From NCBI GenBank assembly GCA_964383855.1, contig CAYLIP010000039.1, forward strand, positions 1-25,762: DNA of 25,762 nt. Direction: 5' to 3'. A program made the translations under genes and the position numbers. The notes under the pieces were generated by a model. That model did no database searches. It had not been told where the DNA came from and was given only the letters and a program-made list of their open reading frames with translations. This DNA comes from CAZHAC01 sp964383855 (GTDB lineage: Bacteria > Chloroflexota > Dormibacteria > Dormibacterales > Dormibacteraceae). This document shows positions 14,323 through 24,566 of this stretch, one piece after another (position 1 is the first letter of the stretch; every line of letters begins with the position of its first letter).

Positions 14323-16071
14323 ATGGCTTCACCCCGACCGATCCAGTTTCCGACCCGCCGGCGCGGTCTGCCGCTCAACCAGCAGGCCCTGACCATCGGC
14401 GGCCTGGCGCTCGTCGCGCTCGTGCTGGCGGCGTTGATCGCCCACGACTTCGTCGTCTCTCCGAGCCAGAACAGCGCCGCCTCGGTCCGGACGGCGACGG
14501 TGACACGCGGCACCGTCCGCTCGGCGGTCACCGCGACCGGCACGCTGGTGCCCGCTCAGCAGCTGAACGTCGGCTTCCGGACCGCGGGGACGCTGACCGA
14601 GGTCGACGTCCGGGTGGGGGACAAGGTCAGGTCGGGCCAGGTGCTGGCCAGGATCGATCCCACCCAGCTCCAGCTTGCCCTCGACCAGGCCAACGCCAAC
14701 CTGGCGTCGGCCCAGGCCAACCTGAACAACGCGCTCAACGGCACCGCCATCGTGCAGGCGCAGCACCAGCTGCAGCAGGCGCAGACGAACTACGGCAACG
14801 CGGTCAACAACCTGAACAACGACCAGAACACCCTGAACGCCGACCAGGGCACCCTCAACGCGGATACGGCGGGCTACTGGTATCAGCAGTACGGCCCCAC
14901 CCTGGCCGGCTACCAGGGTCAGCTCAACGCTGACAACGCCAGGTTCAACGCCGACGGGTGCAACCCGTCGGTCGCCTACAGCAATCCCAGCGTTCCCGCG
15001 GGCTGCTACCAGGACCAGAAGAACGTCCAGTCAGACCTCAACAGCATCGCCTGCGTCCAGAGCGGGGCGGGGGCCGGCTGCACCCCTCAGCAGCAGCAGA
15101 TGGCCCAGGCCTACAGGGCCGTCCAGGCCGACCAGGGCCGCGTGAACGGCGACCAGGCGAGGGTCAACGCCGACAGCGGCCAGGTCCAGGCGGCCCAGTT
15201 CCAGATCACCTCGGCGCAGGACAGCTACAACAGCCAGGCCGGCAACCGGCCTGGCCAGATCGCCTCCGCGCAGGCCGCCGTGGCGGGCGCCCAGGCCCAG
15301 GTCAACACGGCCCAGGCCAACGCCGACGCCGCCGTGCTGGTCGCGCCCGCAGACGGCGTGATCGGGTCGATCAACGGCGGTCCCGGCGACTCCGTGTCGG
15401 CCACCGCCACCACGGCCGTCGCCCAGGCGCCGGGGAGCACGGCCCCGCTGCCCTCGGCCAGCGGCTCCTCGGGAAGCAGCGGCAGCAGCGGCGCCTCCGG
15501 GGCCTCCGGCTCCAGCGCCTTCCTGACCCTGCTCAACACGACCGCCTACCAGGCGGTGGTCACGTTCGCCGAGGCGGACGCCGCCAAGGTGCAGACCGGC
15601 CAGAGCGGCACCGTCACCTTCGACGCGCTGCCCAACCTCACCATCCCGGTCCACGTGCTCGCGGTTTCGCCCGCGGCCACGGTCGTCTCCAACGTCGTCA
15701 ACTACTACGTGACCCTCACTCTGGACAGCCTCAACATCGGCCTCCGCGCCGGCCTCACCGCCAACGCCCAGGTGGTCATCGCGCAGGTCGGCAACGTGCT
15801 CACGGTGCCCAATTCGGCGATCACGCGCCTTGGCCAGAACGCCTTTGTCACGGTTGCCGGCGCCAACGGCCTCCAGACCCGGACTCCCGTCCAGCTGGGC
15901 ACCCAGGGCGACACCACGACCGAGATCAGCTCGGGCCTGCAGGCGGGCGACAAGGTGGTCCTGCCCCAGCTGCGCGCCGGCTCCACGACCGCCCGGGGTC
16001 TGGGCGGCGGCGGCTTCGGGGGCGGCGGCGGGGTCGGCGGCGGCGGGGTGATCGCGGGCGGCCGGGGCTAG
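14323..16071 (+). CDS. MacA/HlyD-like membrane-fusion adaptor with unusual inserts
   Basis: Periplasmic-adaptor-type subunit of 582 residues, anchored by one N-terminal helix (about 23-46, LTIGGLALVALVLAALIAHD) and otherwise outside the cell. The lipoyl-like halves are GFRTAGTLTEVDVRVGDKVRSG (split around 84-105) and VLVAPADGVIGSINGGPGDSV (around 338-358). Between them lies an alpha-hairpin of about 215 residues rich in Asn, Ala, Asp and Gln with repeated LNAD/VNAD units. A beta-barrel-like part and the membrane-proximal end follow, and the chain ends in a Gly-rich tail (560-582). Odd features are four cysteines (213, 228, 244, 253) in the coiled-coil region and a Ser/Gly linker (about 370-398) just after the second lipoyl half. 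The ATG has an AAAGAGG Shine-Dalgarno. It heads the export operon. Confidence 0.85.
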   Translation: MASPRPIQFPTRRRGLPLNQQALTIGGLALVALVLAALIAHDFVVSPSQNSAASVRTATVTRGTVRSAVTATGTLVPAQQLNVGFRTAGTLTEVDVRVGDKVRSGQVLARIDPTQLQLALDQANANLASAQANLNNALNGTAIVQAQHQLQQAQTNYGNAVNNLNNDQNTLNADQGTLNADTAGYWYQQYGPTLAGYQGQLNADNARFNADGCNPSVAYSNPSVPAGCYQDQKNVQSDLNSIACVQSGAGAGCTPQQQQMAQAYRAVQADQGRVNGDQARVNADSGQVQAAQFQITSAQDSYNSQAGNRPGQIASAQAAVAGAQAQVNTAQANADAAVLVAPADGVIGSINGGPGDSVSATATTAVAQAPGSTAPLPSASGSSGSSGSSGASGASGSSAFLTLLNTTAYQAVVTFAEADAAKVQTGQSGTVTFDALPNLTIPVHVLAVSPAATVVSNVVNYYVTLTLDSLNIGLRAGLTANAQVVIAQVGNVLTVPNSAITRLGQNAFVTVAGANGLQTRTPVQLGTQGDTTTEISSGLQAGDKVVLPQLRAGSTTARGLGGGGFGGGGGVGGGGVIAGGRG

Positions 16072-16074
16072 CCG

Positions 16075-16790
<716 letters not shown>

Positions 16791-16794
<4 letters not shown>

Positions 16795-18035
16795 GCATCG
16801 TCGAGGCGCTCAACCTGGCCTGGCAGGGCTTGATGGGCAACCGCCTGCGGTCGGGCCTGACCATGCTCGGAATCCTGATCGGCGTGGCCGCGGTCATCCT
16901 CCTGGTCGCGGTCGGCAACGGCGCCTCGGTCCAGGTCCAGCAGCAGGTGCAGGCGCTGGGCTCCAACATCGTCTACATCTACCCGCAGTCGACCCGGGTG
17001 GGCGGCATCTCCCAGGGCTTCGGCAGCGGCTCGACCCTCACCCAGGCGGATGTCGACGCCCTCAACAACCGCTCGCAGGCCCCGCATGTCGTGACCGCGA
17101 TCCCGGTCACCCAGGCCGCCGGCAACATGGTCTGGCAGAACCAGAACTGGTTTGCCCAGACGACCGGGTCGACCCAGGACTTCGCCGAGGTCCGCAGCTA
17201 CGAGATCGCAACCGGCGCCATGTTCAGCGCCGGCGATGTGACCAGCGCGGCCAAGGTGGTCGTGGTCGGCCAGACCGTCGTCGACAACCTGTTCAATGGC
17301 CAGGACCCGGTCGGCCAGACCATCAAGATCAACCGCCAGTCGTTCCGGGTGGTCGGCACCTTTGCCTCCAAGGGTTCGGCCGCCTTGGGCAACCAGGACA
17401 ACGTGGCCGTGGTGCCGATCACGAGCGCCTGGGCCTACCTGACCGGCGGCCGCGGCAAGAACATCAGCCAGATCGTCCTCCAGGCCGCCGATTCCGGTTC
17501 GGTCCCGGCCGCCCAGCAGGAGGCGACTCAGGTCCTCCTCAACCGGCACAACATCGGCGATCCGACCCAGGCCGACTTCACGACCCAGAGCCAGCAGGAC
17601 ATCCTCAACACGTTCGGCTCGATCACCCAGACGCTCACCATCCTGCTGGGCGCGATCGCGGCCATCTCGCTCGTGGTGGGCGGGATCGGAATCATGAACA
17701 TCATGCTGGTCACCGTCACCGAGCGGACCCGGGAGATCGGGATCCGCAAGGCGATCGGCGCCCGGCGGAGCGACATCCTGCTCCAGTTCCTGATCGAGTC
17801 GATGTTCCTTTCCGGCCTCGGGGGGCTGCTCGGCATCGCGATCGGCTGGGTGGTCGCCTCGCAGATCGGCAACATCCGGATCGGCACCCTGGCCTCGCTG
17901 CCGCCGCCGATCGTTTCCTGGCCCTCGGTGCTGCTCGCCTTCGGGGTGTCGGTCGGCATCGGACTCTTCTTCGGCATCTACCCGGCCAACCGGGCCGCCA
18001 CCCTGCATCCCATCGAAGCACTGAGGTACGAGTGA
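16791..18035 (+). CDS. MacB/FtsX-family ABC permease
   Basis: Membrane subunit of 414 residues with the MacB layout. It has a first membrane helix near 25-45 after LAWQGLMGNRLRSGLTMLG, a large extracytoplasmic MacB_PCD domain (about 46-280), then three helices in the FtsX domain (about 282-308, 335-360 and 372-398). GGIGIMNIMLVTVTERTREIG and the following IRKAIGARRSDI are hallmark FtsX-domain sequences, as is the closing PANRAATLHPIEALRYE. The ATG overlaps the ATPase stop (16791-16794). With the adaptor it would form a tripartite-like exporter; a monoderm has no TolC partner, so the substrate may be delivered to the cell surface. Lantibiotic, peptide or lipid substrates are all possible. Confidence 0.93.
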
Positions 18036-18036
18036 C

Positions 18037-18546
18037 ATGCGGAACCTGACGATCGCGCTTGGCCTGCTGATCTTCGCGCTGGCCGGGTTCTACGGCGGCG
18101 CCAAGTACGAGTCGGGCAGGGTGGCGACGGCCACCACCGGCGCCCTCTCGACCGCGGCCGGCTCGGCAGTGGCGGGGAGCGCCGGACGTGCTTCGAGCAG
18201 CGCGGGCGCGGGAACCGGCGGCAGCGCCACGGCCGGCGCGGCCGGCGCCGGCGGAGGGTCTGGATTCGGCGCCGCCGGCGGCTTCGGGCGCGGCACGATC
18301 GGCCAGATCAGCGCCATCAACGGCAGCACCCTGACCATCACCGATGCGCAGGGCAACCAGGTCAAGGTCCTGCTCCAGCCGAGCACGACCATCGCCCGGA
18401 CGGTGGCGGGCAGCCAGTCCGACCTGACGAGCGGAGTCACCGTCACCGTCAGCGGCCAGCGCGGCAGCGACGGGACGCTCACCGCGACCGCGGTCACGAT
18501 CGTTCCCGCCGGGCTTCGCCCGGGCGGCGCCACCGGCGGCGGCTAG
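18037..18546 (+). CDS. anchored DUF5666-like protein of the export operon
   Basis: Protein of 169 residues beginning one base after the permease stop. Residues about 4-20 form a signal anchor (LTIALGLLIFALAGFYGG). A low-complexity Ala/Gly/Ser linker (about 30-86) follows, and a small beta domain (about 87-157) contains GTIGQISAINGSTLTITDA and VTVTVSGQRGSDG, a pattern like DUF5666. It ends in a Gly-rich tail, like the adaptor gene. It is therefore probably an extracytoplasmic partner of the adaptor and permease. No catalytic motif or cysteine is seen. The domain name is a pattern judgement. Confidence 0.7.
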   Translation: MRNLTIALGLLIFALAGFYGGAKYESGRVATATTGALSTAAGSAVAGSAGRASSSAGAGTGGSATAGAAGAGGGSGFGAAGGFGRGTIGQISAINGSTLTITDAQGNQVKVLLQPSTTIARTVAGSQSDLTSGVTVTVSGQRGSDGTLTATAVTIVPAGLRPGGATGGG

Positions 18547-18575
18547 GCTCCTCCCCGGCCAGGGCCTGGATGGCC

Positions 18576-18624
18576 CGCGTCGCCCCGGCGCGACGCGGCG
18601 GTGCCGACAGCCGAGCTTGCTCGG
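18576..18624 (+). terminator. hairpin cluster between the export operon and folB
   Basis: CGCGTCGC (18576-18583) pairs perfectly with GCGACGCG (18590-18597) around a 6-base loop. A second stem, CCGAG (18611-18615) with CTCGG (18620-18624), has a CTTG loop. A smaller GGGCC/GGCCC stem lies just upstream. Together they separate the two operons; there is no T-tract. Confidence 0.5.
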
Positions 18625-18663
18625 ACACCCGGGCCCGCCTCCGATCCCGATAATCCGAGCGGA

Positions 18664-19020
18664 GTGGACCGCATCCTGATGGAGGGAATGGCCTTTTTCG
18701 GGCGCCACGGCGTCTTCCCCGCGGAGCGGGAGCTGGGCGCTCGCTTCACCGTCGACGTGGAGCTCGAGGGCGATCTCTCGGCCGCCGGGCGCAGCGATCG
18801 CCTCGAGGCGACCATCAACTACGCGCAGGCCTACGAGCTGGTGCGCGAGGTCGTCGAGGGCGAGCCCTGTCACCTGCTGGAGGCGGTCGCCGAGCGCATC
18901 GCCGACCGGATGCTGCAGCTCGAGCGCGTGCAGCGGGCCACGGTCCGGGTGCACAAGCGCCCTCCGCTCGAGGGAGAGTTCCGCTCCTTCGGCGTCGAGC
19001 TGGTCCGAGCGCGGACGTGA
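18664..19020 (+). CDS. folB: dihydroneopterin aldolase
   Basis: Cleaves 7,8-dihydroneopterin to 6-hydroxymethyl-dihydropterin and glycolaldehyde in folate synthesis. From the GTG at 18664 the protein has 118 residues and begins DRILMEGMAFFGRHGVFPAE, the standard start of the family; a frame open from 18601 would add 21 unconserved residues. The conserved Glu after the HGV loop (FPAERELG), the Tyr in TINYAQAYELV and the Lys in VRVHKRPPLEG match the known active-site positions. A purine-rich GAGCGGA precedes the start. It opens an eight-gene overlapping chain, and its TGA overlaps the GTG of larC. folP and folK, its usual companions, are not here. Confidence 0.9.
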   Translation: MDRILMEGMAFFGRHGVFPAERELGARFTVDVELEGDLSAAGRSDRLEATINYAQAYELVREVVEGEPCHLLEAVAERIADRMLQLERVQRATVRVHKRPPLEGEFRSFGVELVRART

Positions 19021-20174
19021 CGGCCGCGTACTTCGACTGCTTCAGCGGGATCAGCGGCGACATGGCGCTGGGCGCGCTGCTGGACGCCGGCGGCGACCTG
19101 GCGGTCGTCGAGGCGGCGGTCGAGGCGCTCGGCCTGGCCGCTGAGGTGACGGTCAGCGCGCGCCATGAGCAGCGCGGCCACCTGGGTGGTACCCGGGCGC
19201 TGGTCGAGGTCCGCGAGGGCCCGCCGCGCACCGTCCCGCAGCTGCTGGCGGCGATCGAGCAGGCGGGCCTGCCCGCCCCGGTGCGCGAGCGTTCGCTGGC
19301 CGCGGCGCGCAGGCTCGGCGAGGCTGAGTCGGCGGTGCACGGGCGGCCGGTCGAGCATCTCCACCTGCACGAGCTGGGTGGGGCGGACACGCTGGTCGAC
19401 CTGGTCGGCACCTTCTGGCTGCTCGAGTCGCTGGGCGTGCGGGCGGTGCATGCCAGCCCGCTGCCCGCGCCGCGGGGCTGGATCTCGGACGACCTGCCGG
19501 TGCCCGGCCCGGCCGTGCTTCGAGTGCTCGCCGGCTCCGGCGCGGTGCTGGAGCCGGACCCTCGAGGCGTGGAGCTGGTCACCCCGACCGGGGCCGCCAT
19601 CCTGGCCGCCGCCGCCCGCTTCGAGCGGCCGGCCCTGCGCCTCGATCGCGTCGGCTACGGGATCGGCGCCCGGGAGAACCCCGGCAACGGCCTTGCCGTG
19701 CTCCTCGGCGAGCCCGTCCCCGAGGCGGCCACCGTCTCCGAGGTCGAGACCAACCTCGACGACATGCCGCCGGCCCAGCTGGCCGCGGTGCTCGATCGCC
19801 TCATGGAGGCGGGCGCTCTCGACGTCGCGGTGGCGCCGATCCTGATGAAGAAGGGCCGCGCCGGACACCGCGTCACGGTGCTCTGTGACGTCTCCATGAC
19901 GCAGGAGGTGACGTCAGCGCTGCTGCGCCAGACGACGGCGCTCGGCGTGCGCGTCCGCCGCACCGAGCGCGTGCTCGCGGGACGCAGCTTTCGCGTGACA
20001 TCGACGCCCTGGGGCGATGTGCGCGTGAAGGTCAAAGAGCTCGAGGGCGGCCCGTTCGACGTCGCCGCCGAGCTGGACGACTGCATCCGGGTCGCAAAGG
20101 CCGCCGGCGCCGACCCCCGAGCCGTGGCCAGGGCGGCGGAAGCGCAGGCCCGCCGGGAGCTTGGACTCCGGTGA
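19017..20174 (+). CDS. larC: nickel-pincer cofactor biosynthesis protein LarC
   Basis: CTP-dependent cyclometallase that inserts nickel into the pyridinium dithiocarboxylate precursor of the LarA cofactor. The single frame of 385 residues covers both halves: LarC1 from YFDCFSGISGDMALGALLDAG (5-25) through HLHELGGADTLVDLVG (116-131), and LarC2 from VETNLDDMPPAQLAAVLDRL (243-262) through the lysine pair in PILMKKGRAGH (274-284). In Lactobacillus plantarum the two halves are joined by ribosomal frameshifting; here they are fused in frame. The histidine-rich stretch of some homologues is absent. It starts at a GTG overlapping the folB stop (GTGA) and ends overlapping folD (GTGA), so it is embedded in a folate operon. 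A LarA-like gene is at 8857. Confidence 0.92.
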   Translation: MTAAYFDCFSGISGDMALGALLDAGGDLAVVEAAVEALGLAAEVTVSARHEQRGHLGGTRALVEVREGPPRTVPQLLAAIEQAGLPAPVRERSLAAARRLGEAESAVHGRPVEHLHLHELGGADTLVDLVGTFWLLESLGVRAVHASPLPAPRGWISDDLPVPGPAVLRVLAGSGAVLEPDPRGVELVTPTGAAILAAAARFERPALRLDRVGYGIGARENPGNGLAVLLGEPVPEAATVSEVETNLDDMPPAQLAAVLDRLMEAGALDVAVAPILMKKGRAGHRVTVLCDVSMTQEVTSALLRQTTALGVRVRRTERVLAGRSFRVTSTPWGDVRVKVKELEGGPFDVAAELDDCIRVAKAAGADPRAVARAAEAQARRELGLR

Positions 20175-21018
20175 CGGCGGTCCGGCTGAGCGGCAAGCCG
20201 GTGGCCGAGCGCGTGCTCGGCGAGGTGCGCGAGGGTGTCGAGGCGCTGATCGCGCGGGGCGGCCGGCGGCCGCACCTGGCAGTCGTCCTGGTCGGCAGCG
20301 ATCCCGCCTCCGAAACCTATGTCCGGGGCAAGCATCGCGACGCCGAGCTGGTCGGCATCACCTCCTCCGACCACCGGGCGCCGCAGGCCGCCTCGACCGA
20401 AGCCGTCCTGGACCTGATCGGCACCCTCAATGCAGACCCGGCCGTCAGCGGCGTGCTCGTGCAGCAGCCCCTGCCTGCGCAGGTCGACGTGGCCGCCTGC
20501 GTGGAGGCGATCGACCCGGCCAAGGACGTGGATGGGTTCACTCCCTTCAGCGCCGGGCGCCTGCTCCTGGGCCAGCCCGGGCTCCGCCCCTGCACGCCCG
20601 CCGGCGTGATTCGGATGCTGGACGACACCGGCATCGATCTCAGGGGCCGCCACGCCGTCGTCCTGGGCCGGAGCAACATCGTGGGCAAGCCGGTCGCCCT
20701 GATGCTGCTCGAACGGCATGCCACCGTCACCATCTGCCACTCGCGGACGCCGGACCTGGCTGCCGAATGCCGCCGCGGCGACGTGCTGGTGGTCGCCATC
20801 GGCCGGCCGCACATGGTGACCGCCGGCATGGTCAAGCCGGGGGCGGCGGTCGTCGATGTCGGGATCACGCCGGTCGAGGGCGGCAGGCCCCGCGGCGATG
20901 TCGATCCCGGCGTAGAGGAGGTGGCCGGCTGGCTCACCCCCGTGCCCGGCGGGGTCGGCCTGATGACGCGGGCGATGCTGATGGCCAACACGCTGAAGGC
21001 GGAGGAGCTGCGCGGGTC

Positions 21019-21022
<4 letters not shown>
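20171..21022 (+). CDS. folD: methylenetetrahydrofolate dehydrogenase / methenyltetrahydrofolate cyclohydrolase
   Basis: Bifunctional enzyme that interconverts 5,10-methylene-, 5,10-methenyl- and 10-formyl-tetrahydrofolate with NADP. It has 283 residues, the usual length. The catalytic lysine is Lys54 in SETYVRGKHRDAELVGI. VLVQQPLPAQVD and DPAKDVDGFTPFSAG are the standard second and third motifs, and the cofactor loop is VVLGRSNIVGKPVALMLL. The end PVPGGVGLMTRAMLMANTL is typical. Start GTG and stop TGA both lie in 4-base overlaps with larC and folC. The KHRDAE stretch differs slightly from the common KxKAcE. Confidence 0.95.
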
Positions 21023-22268
<1,246 letters not shown>

Positions 22269-22272
<4 letters not shown>

Positions 22273-23003
22273 TCATGGCCGTGCGCGCCTTCGGCTACCC
22301 GTTCCGGGCGGGGGCGCTGCGGTGCTGGATCCCCGCCATGCTGCTGGTCCTGGTGCTCCCGCTGGGCCTGGTGCCCCTGCTCGGTTACACGCTCGCGGCC
22401 ATCCGCCTCTCGGCCCGGGAGCCGGCCGCGGGACCGCCTGCCCTGCGCCTCGACCGCCGCCTTCTGCGGGACGGCCTGCTGCTGCTGCTGGCCCTGCTCG
22501 CGCTGTCCGCCCCGTTCGTGCTCGCGGCTCCGGCCACCTACTCGGCCGTGCGGGCCTCGCACCTCGTCTACCACCTCGTCTACCACCCCGTGTTGGCCAC
22601 CCATGACGCCTTCTTCAATGCCGCCTATGCCGGGCTGGTGACCGCCGGCCTCCTGCTGCTGCCCTTTTCGCTGGTCCTGCTTCTGCTCCTGCCCACGAAC
22701 TGCGCCGCCTTCGCGGTCACCGGGCGCGCGCGCGACCTCTTCGACCCGGTTGCGGCCGGGCGCCGCGTGGCGGCGTCCTTCCTGGCCTGGAACCTGGTCA
22801 CCGTGGTGATCGCCACCGGCTGGGCGATCGCCCTCGCCGGCGCCGGCCTGCTCTGCGCGGGCTTCATCCCGGCCGCCGTGTACGCGATGCTTGTCACAGC
22901 ACATGCCGTCGCGATCCTCGCCCCAGCAGACTCGGACCAGGAAGGAAGGCCGGTCGGCCGCCAGTCCCCGCCGGCCGGCGCTGAAGATGCATCCGCTCGG
23001 TGA
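22269..23003 (+). CDS. DUF4013-like integral membrane protein
   Basis: Membrane protein of 244 residues resembling DUF4013, of unknown function. The N-terminal AFGYPFRAGALRCWIPAMLL and the following GYTLAAIRLSAREPAAGPPALRLDRRLLRDG are the family pattern. Four to five hydrophobic segments are seen: near 17-40, 72-95, 118-145, 173-200 and 202-218. Between the second and third is LVYHLVYHPVLATHDAFFN, a small in-place duplication of LVYH. The start is the GTG at 22269 overlapping the folC stop; the ATG at 22275 is an equally good alternative. The last 17 bases overlap pxpB. No catalytic motif is seen and its place in the operon gives no function. Confidence 0.7.
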
Positions 23004-23607
23004 CGCGGCGGCGCTGATCGAGCTCGGGAGCAGGATCGACACCGCACTCAACACGCGCGCCATCGGGTTTGCGGCCGCCCTTCGCAAACGCCGCGGCGTG
23101 CGGGAGGCGATCGCGGGGTACGCGTCGGTCACGGTCCACTACGACCCCGAGCAGGTGACCTATGACCAGCTGGCGGCGAGCGCCCGCAACCTGCTCCGGC
23201 AGCGGCCCGCGCCGCCGGCGCCGGGACGCCTGCACCGCATCCCGGTGGTGTACGACGGCCCTGACCTGGAGGAGACCGCCGAGCGGCTGCAGATGCCCGT
23301 GCGGGAGCTGATCGCCCTGCACACGGAGCCGACCTACCGGGTCTTCATGGTGGGCTTCGTGCCCGGATGGGCTTACCTCGGCCCCCTCCCGGAGCGGCTG
23401 CGCCTGCCCCGGCGGACCGTGCCCAGGACGTTGGTCCCGGCCGGCTCGGTCGCGATCGCGAGCGCGCAGACCGGCGTCTACCCGCTGCCCACGCCGGGCG
23501 GCTGGCACCTGCTCGGAAGCACCCAGGTTCCGATGTTCCTTCCCGATTCCGACCCGCCCCTGCTGCTGCGGACCGGCGACCGGGTCCGGTTCTTCGAGGC
23601 CCGTTGA
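22987..23607 (+). CDS. pxpB: 5-oxoprolinase subunit B
   Basis: Subunit of the ATP-dependent PxpABC 5-oxoprolinase, which opens 5-oxoproline to glutamate; the family was formerly called KipI or allophanate hydrolase subunit 1. From the ATG at 22987 it has 206 residues. MHPLGDAAALIELG is the usual start, followed by GVREAIAGYASVTVHYDP, MVGFVPGWAYLGPLP and VPAGSVAIASAQTGVYPLPTPGGWHLLG, all typical. The frame is open upstream but those residues are not conserved. It overlaps the end of the DUF4013 gene by 17 bases and pxpC by 4. Confidence 0.9.
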   Translation: MHPLGDAAALIELGSRIDTALNTRAIGFAAALRKRRGVREAIAGYASVTVHYDPEQVTYDQLAASARNLLRQRPAPPAPGRLHRIPVVYDGPDLEETAERLQMPVRELIALHTEPTYRVFMVGFVPGWAYLGPLPERLRLPRRTVPRTLVPAGSVAIASAQTGVYPLPTPGGWHLLGSTQVPMFLPDSDPPLLLRTGDRVRFFEAR

Positions 23608-24566
23608 CCCCGCGCAGCCTTCCGGCCAGCCCGCCGGCGGTCCTGCGGGTCGAGAACCCGGGGATCCAGACCACCATCCAGGATCTCGGCCGGCCTGGCA
23701 ACCGGCTGGCCGGCGTTCCCCCCGGCGGCGCCATGGACCGCTTTGCGATCGTGGCCGCCAACCTCCTGGTGGGCAACGCCGAGGGCGCGGGCGCGCTCGA
23801 ATGCCTCCTCGGCGGCCCGGCGCTGGTGGCGTTGACCGGCTGCCTGGTCGCGATCACCGGCGGGGACCTCCAGCCCCGCGTCAACGGCCAGGAGGTGCCG
23901 AACTGGACCAGCCTCTGGCTGACCGAGGGCGACCGCCTCAGCTTTGCCGGCCGCCGGCAGGGCGCGCGCAGCTACATCGCGGTCGCCGGCGGCATCGCCG
24001 GTGAGCGCTGGCTGGGATCGGTTGCCACCTACCGGCTGATCGAGCGCGGCGGCATGCACGGCCGGCCCCTGAAGAAGGGCGACGAGCTCCAGCCGGCGGC
24101 CGCCCCGGCGCGGCCGGCGGTCGCCGGGCGCCTGCTGCCGGAGGCCTCGCGCCCGCCCTACTCGAGCGCTCCCACCCTGGCGGCGGTGGCCGGTCCCCAT
24201 CTGAGGCTGCTGGTCGCCGGGTCGAGGAAGGCGTTCTTCAGCCGCGAGTGGAGCGTGAGCCAGGAGGCCGACCGCATGGGCTTTCGCCTGGAGGGCGAGG
24301 CGCTTGAGCTGCGAGGCCCGGAGATGATCTCCTTCGGACTCGCCTACGGCTGCGTCCAGGTGCCGGCCTCGGGCAAGCCGATCTTGCTCATGGCCGACCA
24401 CCAGACGGCGGGCGGCTACCCGGTTGTGGCGGGGGTGGCGCGGGCCGACCTTCCGCTGGCGGCGCAGCTCCTGCCGGGGGACGCGCTCCGCTTCGCCGAA
24501 ACACCGATCGGGCAGGCGCAGGAGCGCTGGCGGGCGCTGCAGCGAGGATTGGAGGCGCTTCGGTGA
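23604..24566 (+). CDS. pxpC: 5-oxoprolinase subunit C
   Basis: Partner of PxpB (formerly KipA or allophanate hydrolase subunit 2), 320 residues, the usual length. It begins RVENPGIQTTIQDLGRPG (15-32) and has PPGGAMDRFAIVAANLLVGN (39-58). YIAVAGGIAG and MISFGLAYGCVQVPASGKPI are further typical blocks, and the end HQTAGGYPVVAGVARADLPLAAQL is characteristic. The start is the TTG at 23604 in a TTGA overlap with pxpB; the frame is open upstream only inside pxpB. PxpA (LamB/YcsF family) is not in the window, so the complex would need it from elsewhere. Confidence 0.9.
   Translation: MTPRSLPASPPAVLRVENPGIQTTIQDLGRPGNRLAGVPPGGAMDRFAIVAANLLVGNAEGAGALECLLGGPALVALTGCLVAITGGDLQPRVNGQEVPNWTSLWLTEGDRLSFAGRRQGARSYIAVAGGIAGERWLGSVATYRLIERGGMHGRPLKKGDELQPAAAPARPAVAGRLLPEASRPPYSSAPTLAAVAGPHLRLLVAGSRKAFFSREWSVSQEADRMGFRLEGEALELRGPEMISFGLAYGCVQVPASGKPILLMADHQTAGGYPVVAGVARADLPLAAQLLPGDALRFAETPIGQAQERWRALQRGLEALR

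Noticed and set aside
15440..15530. A CRISPR or tandem-repeat array
   Set aside because: The short GGCAGCAGC-like repeats encode the Ser/Gly linker of the adaptor in frame and have no spacer structure.
19017..20174. A frameshifted or broken larC
   Set aside because: All conserved blocks of LarC1 and LarC2 are in one frame and the length is normal.
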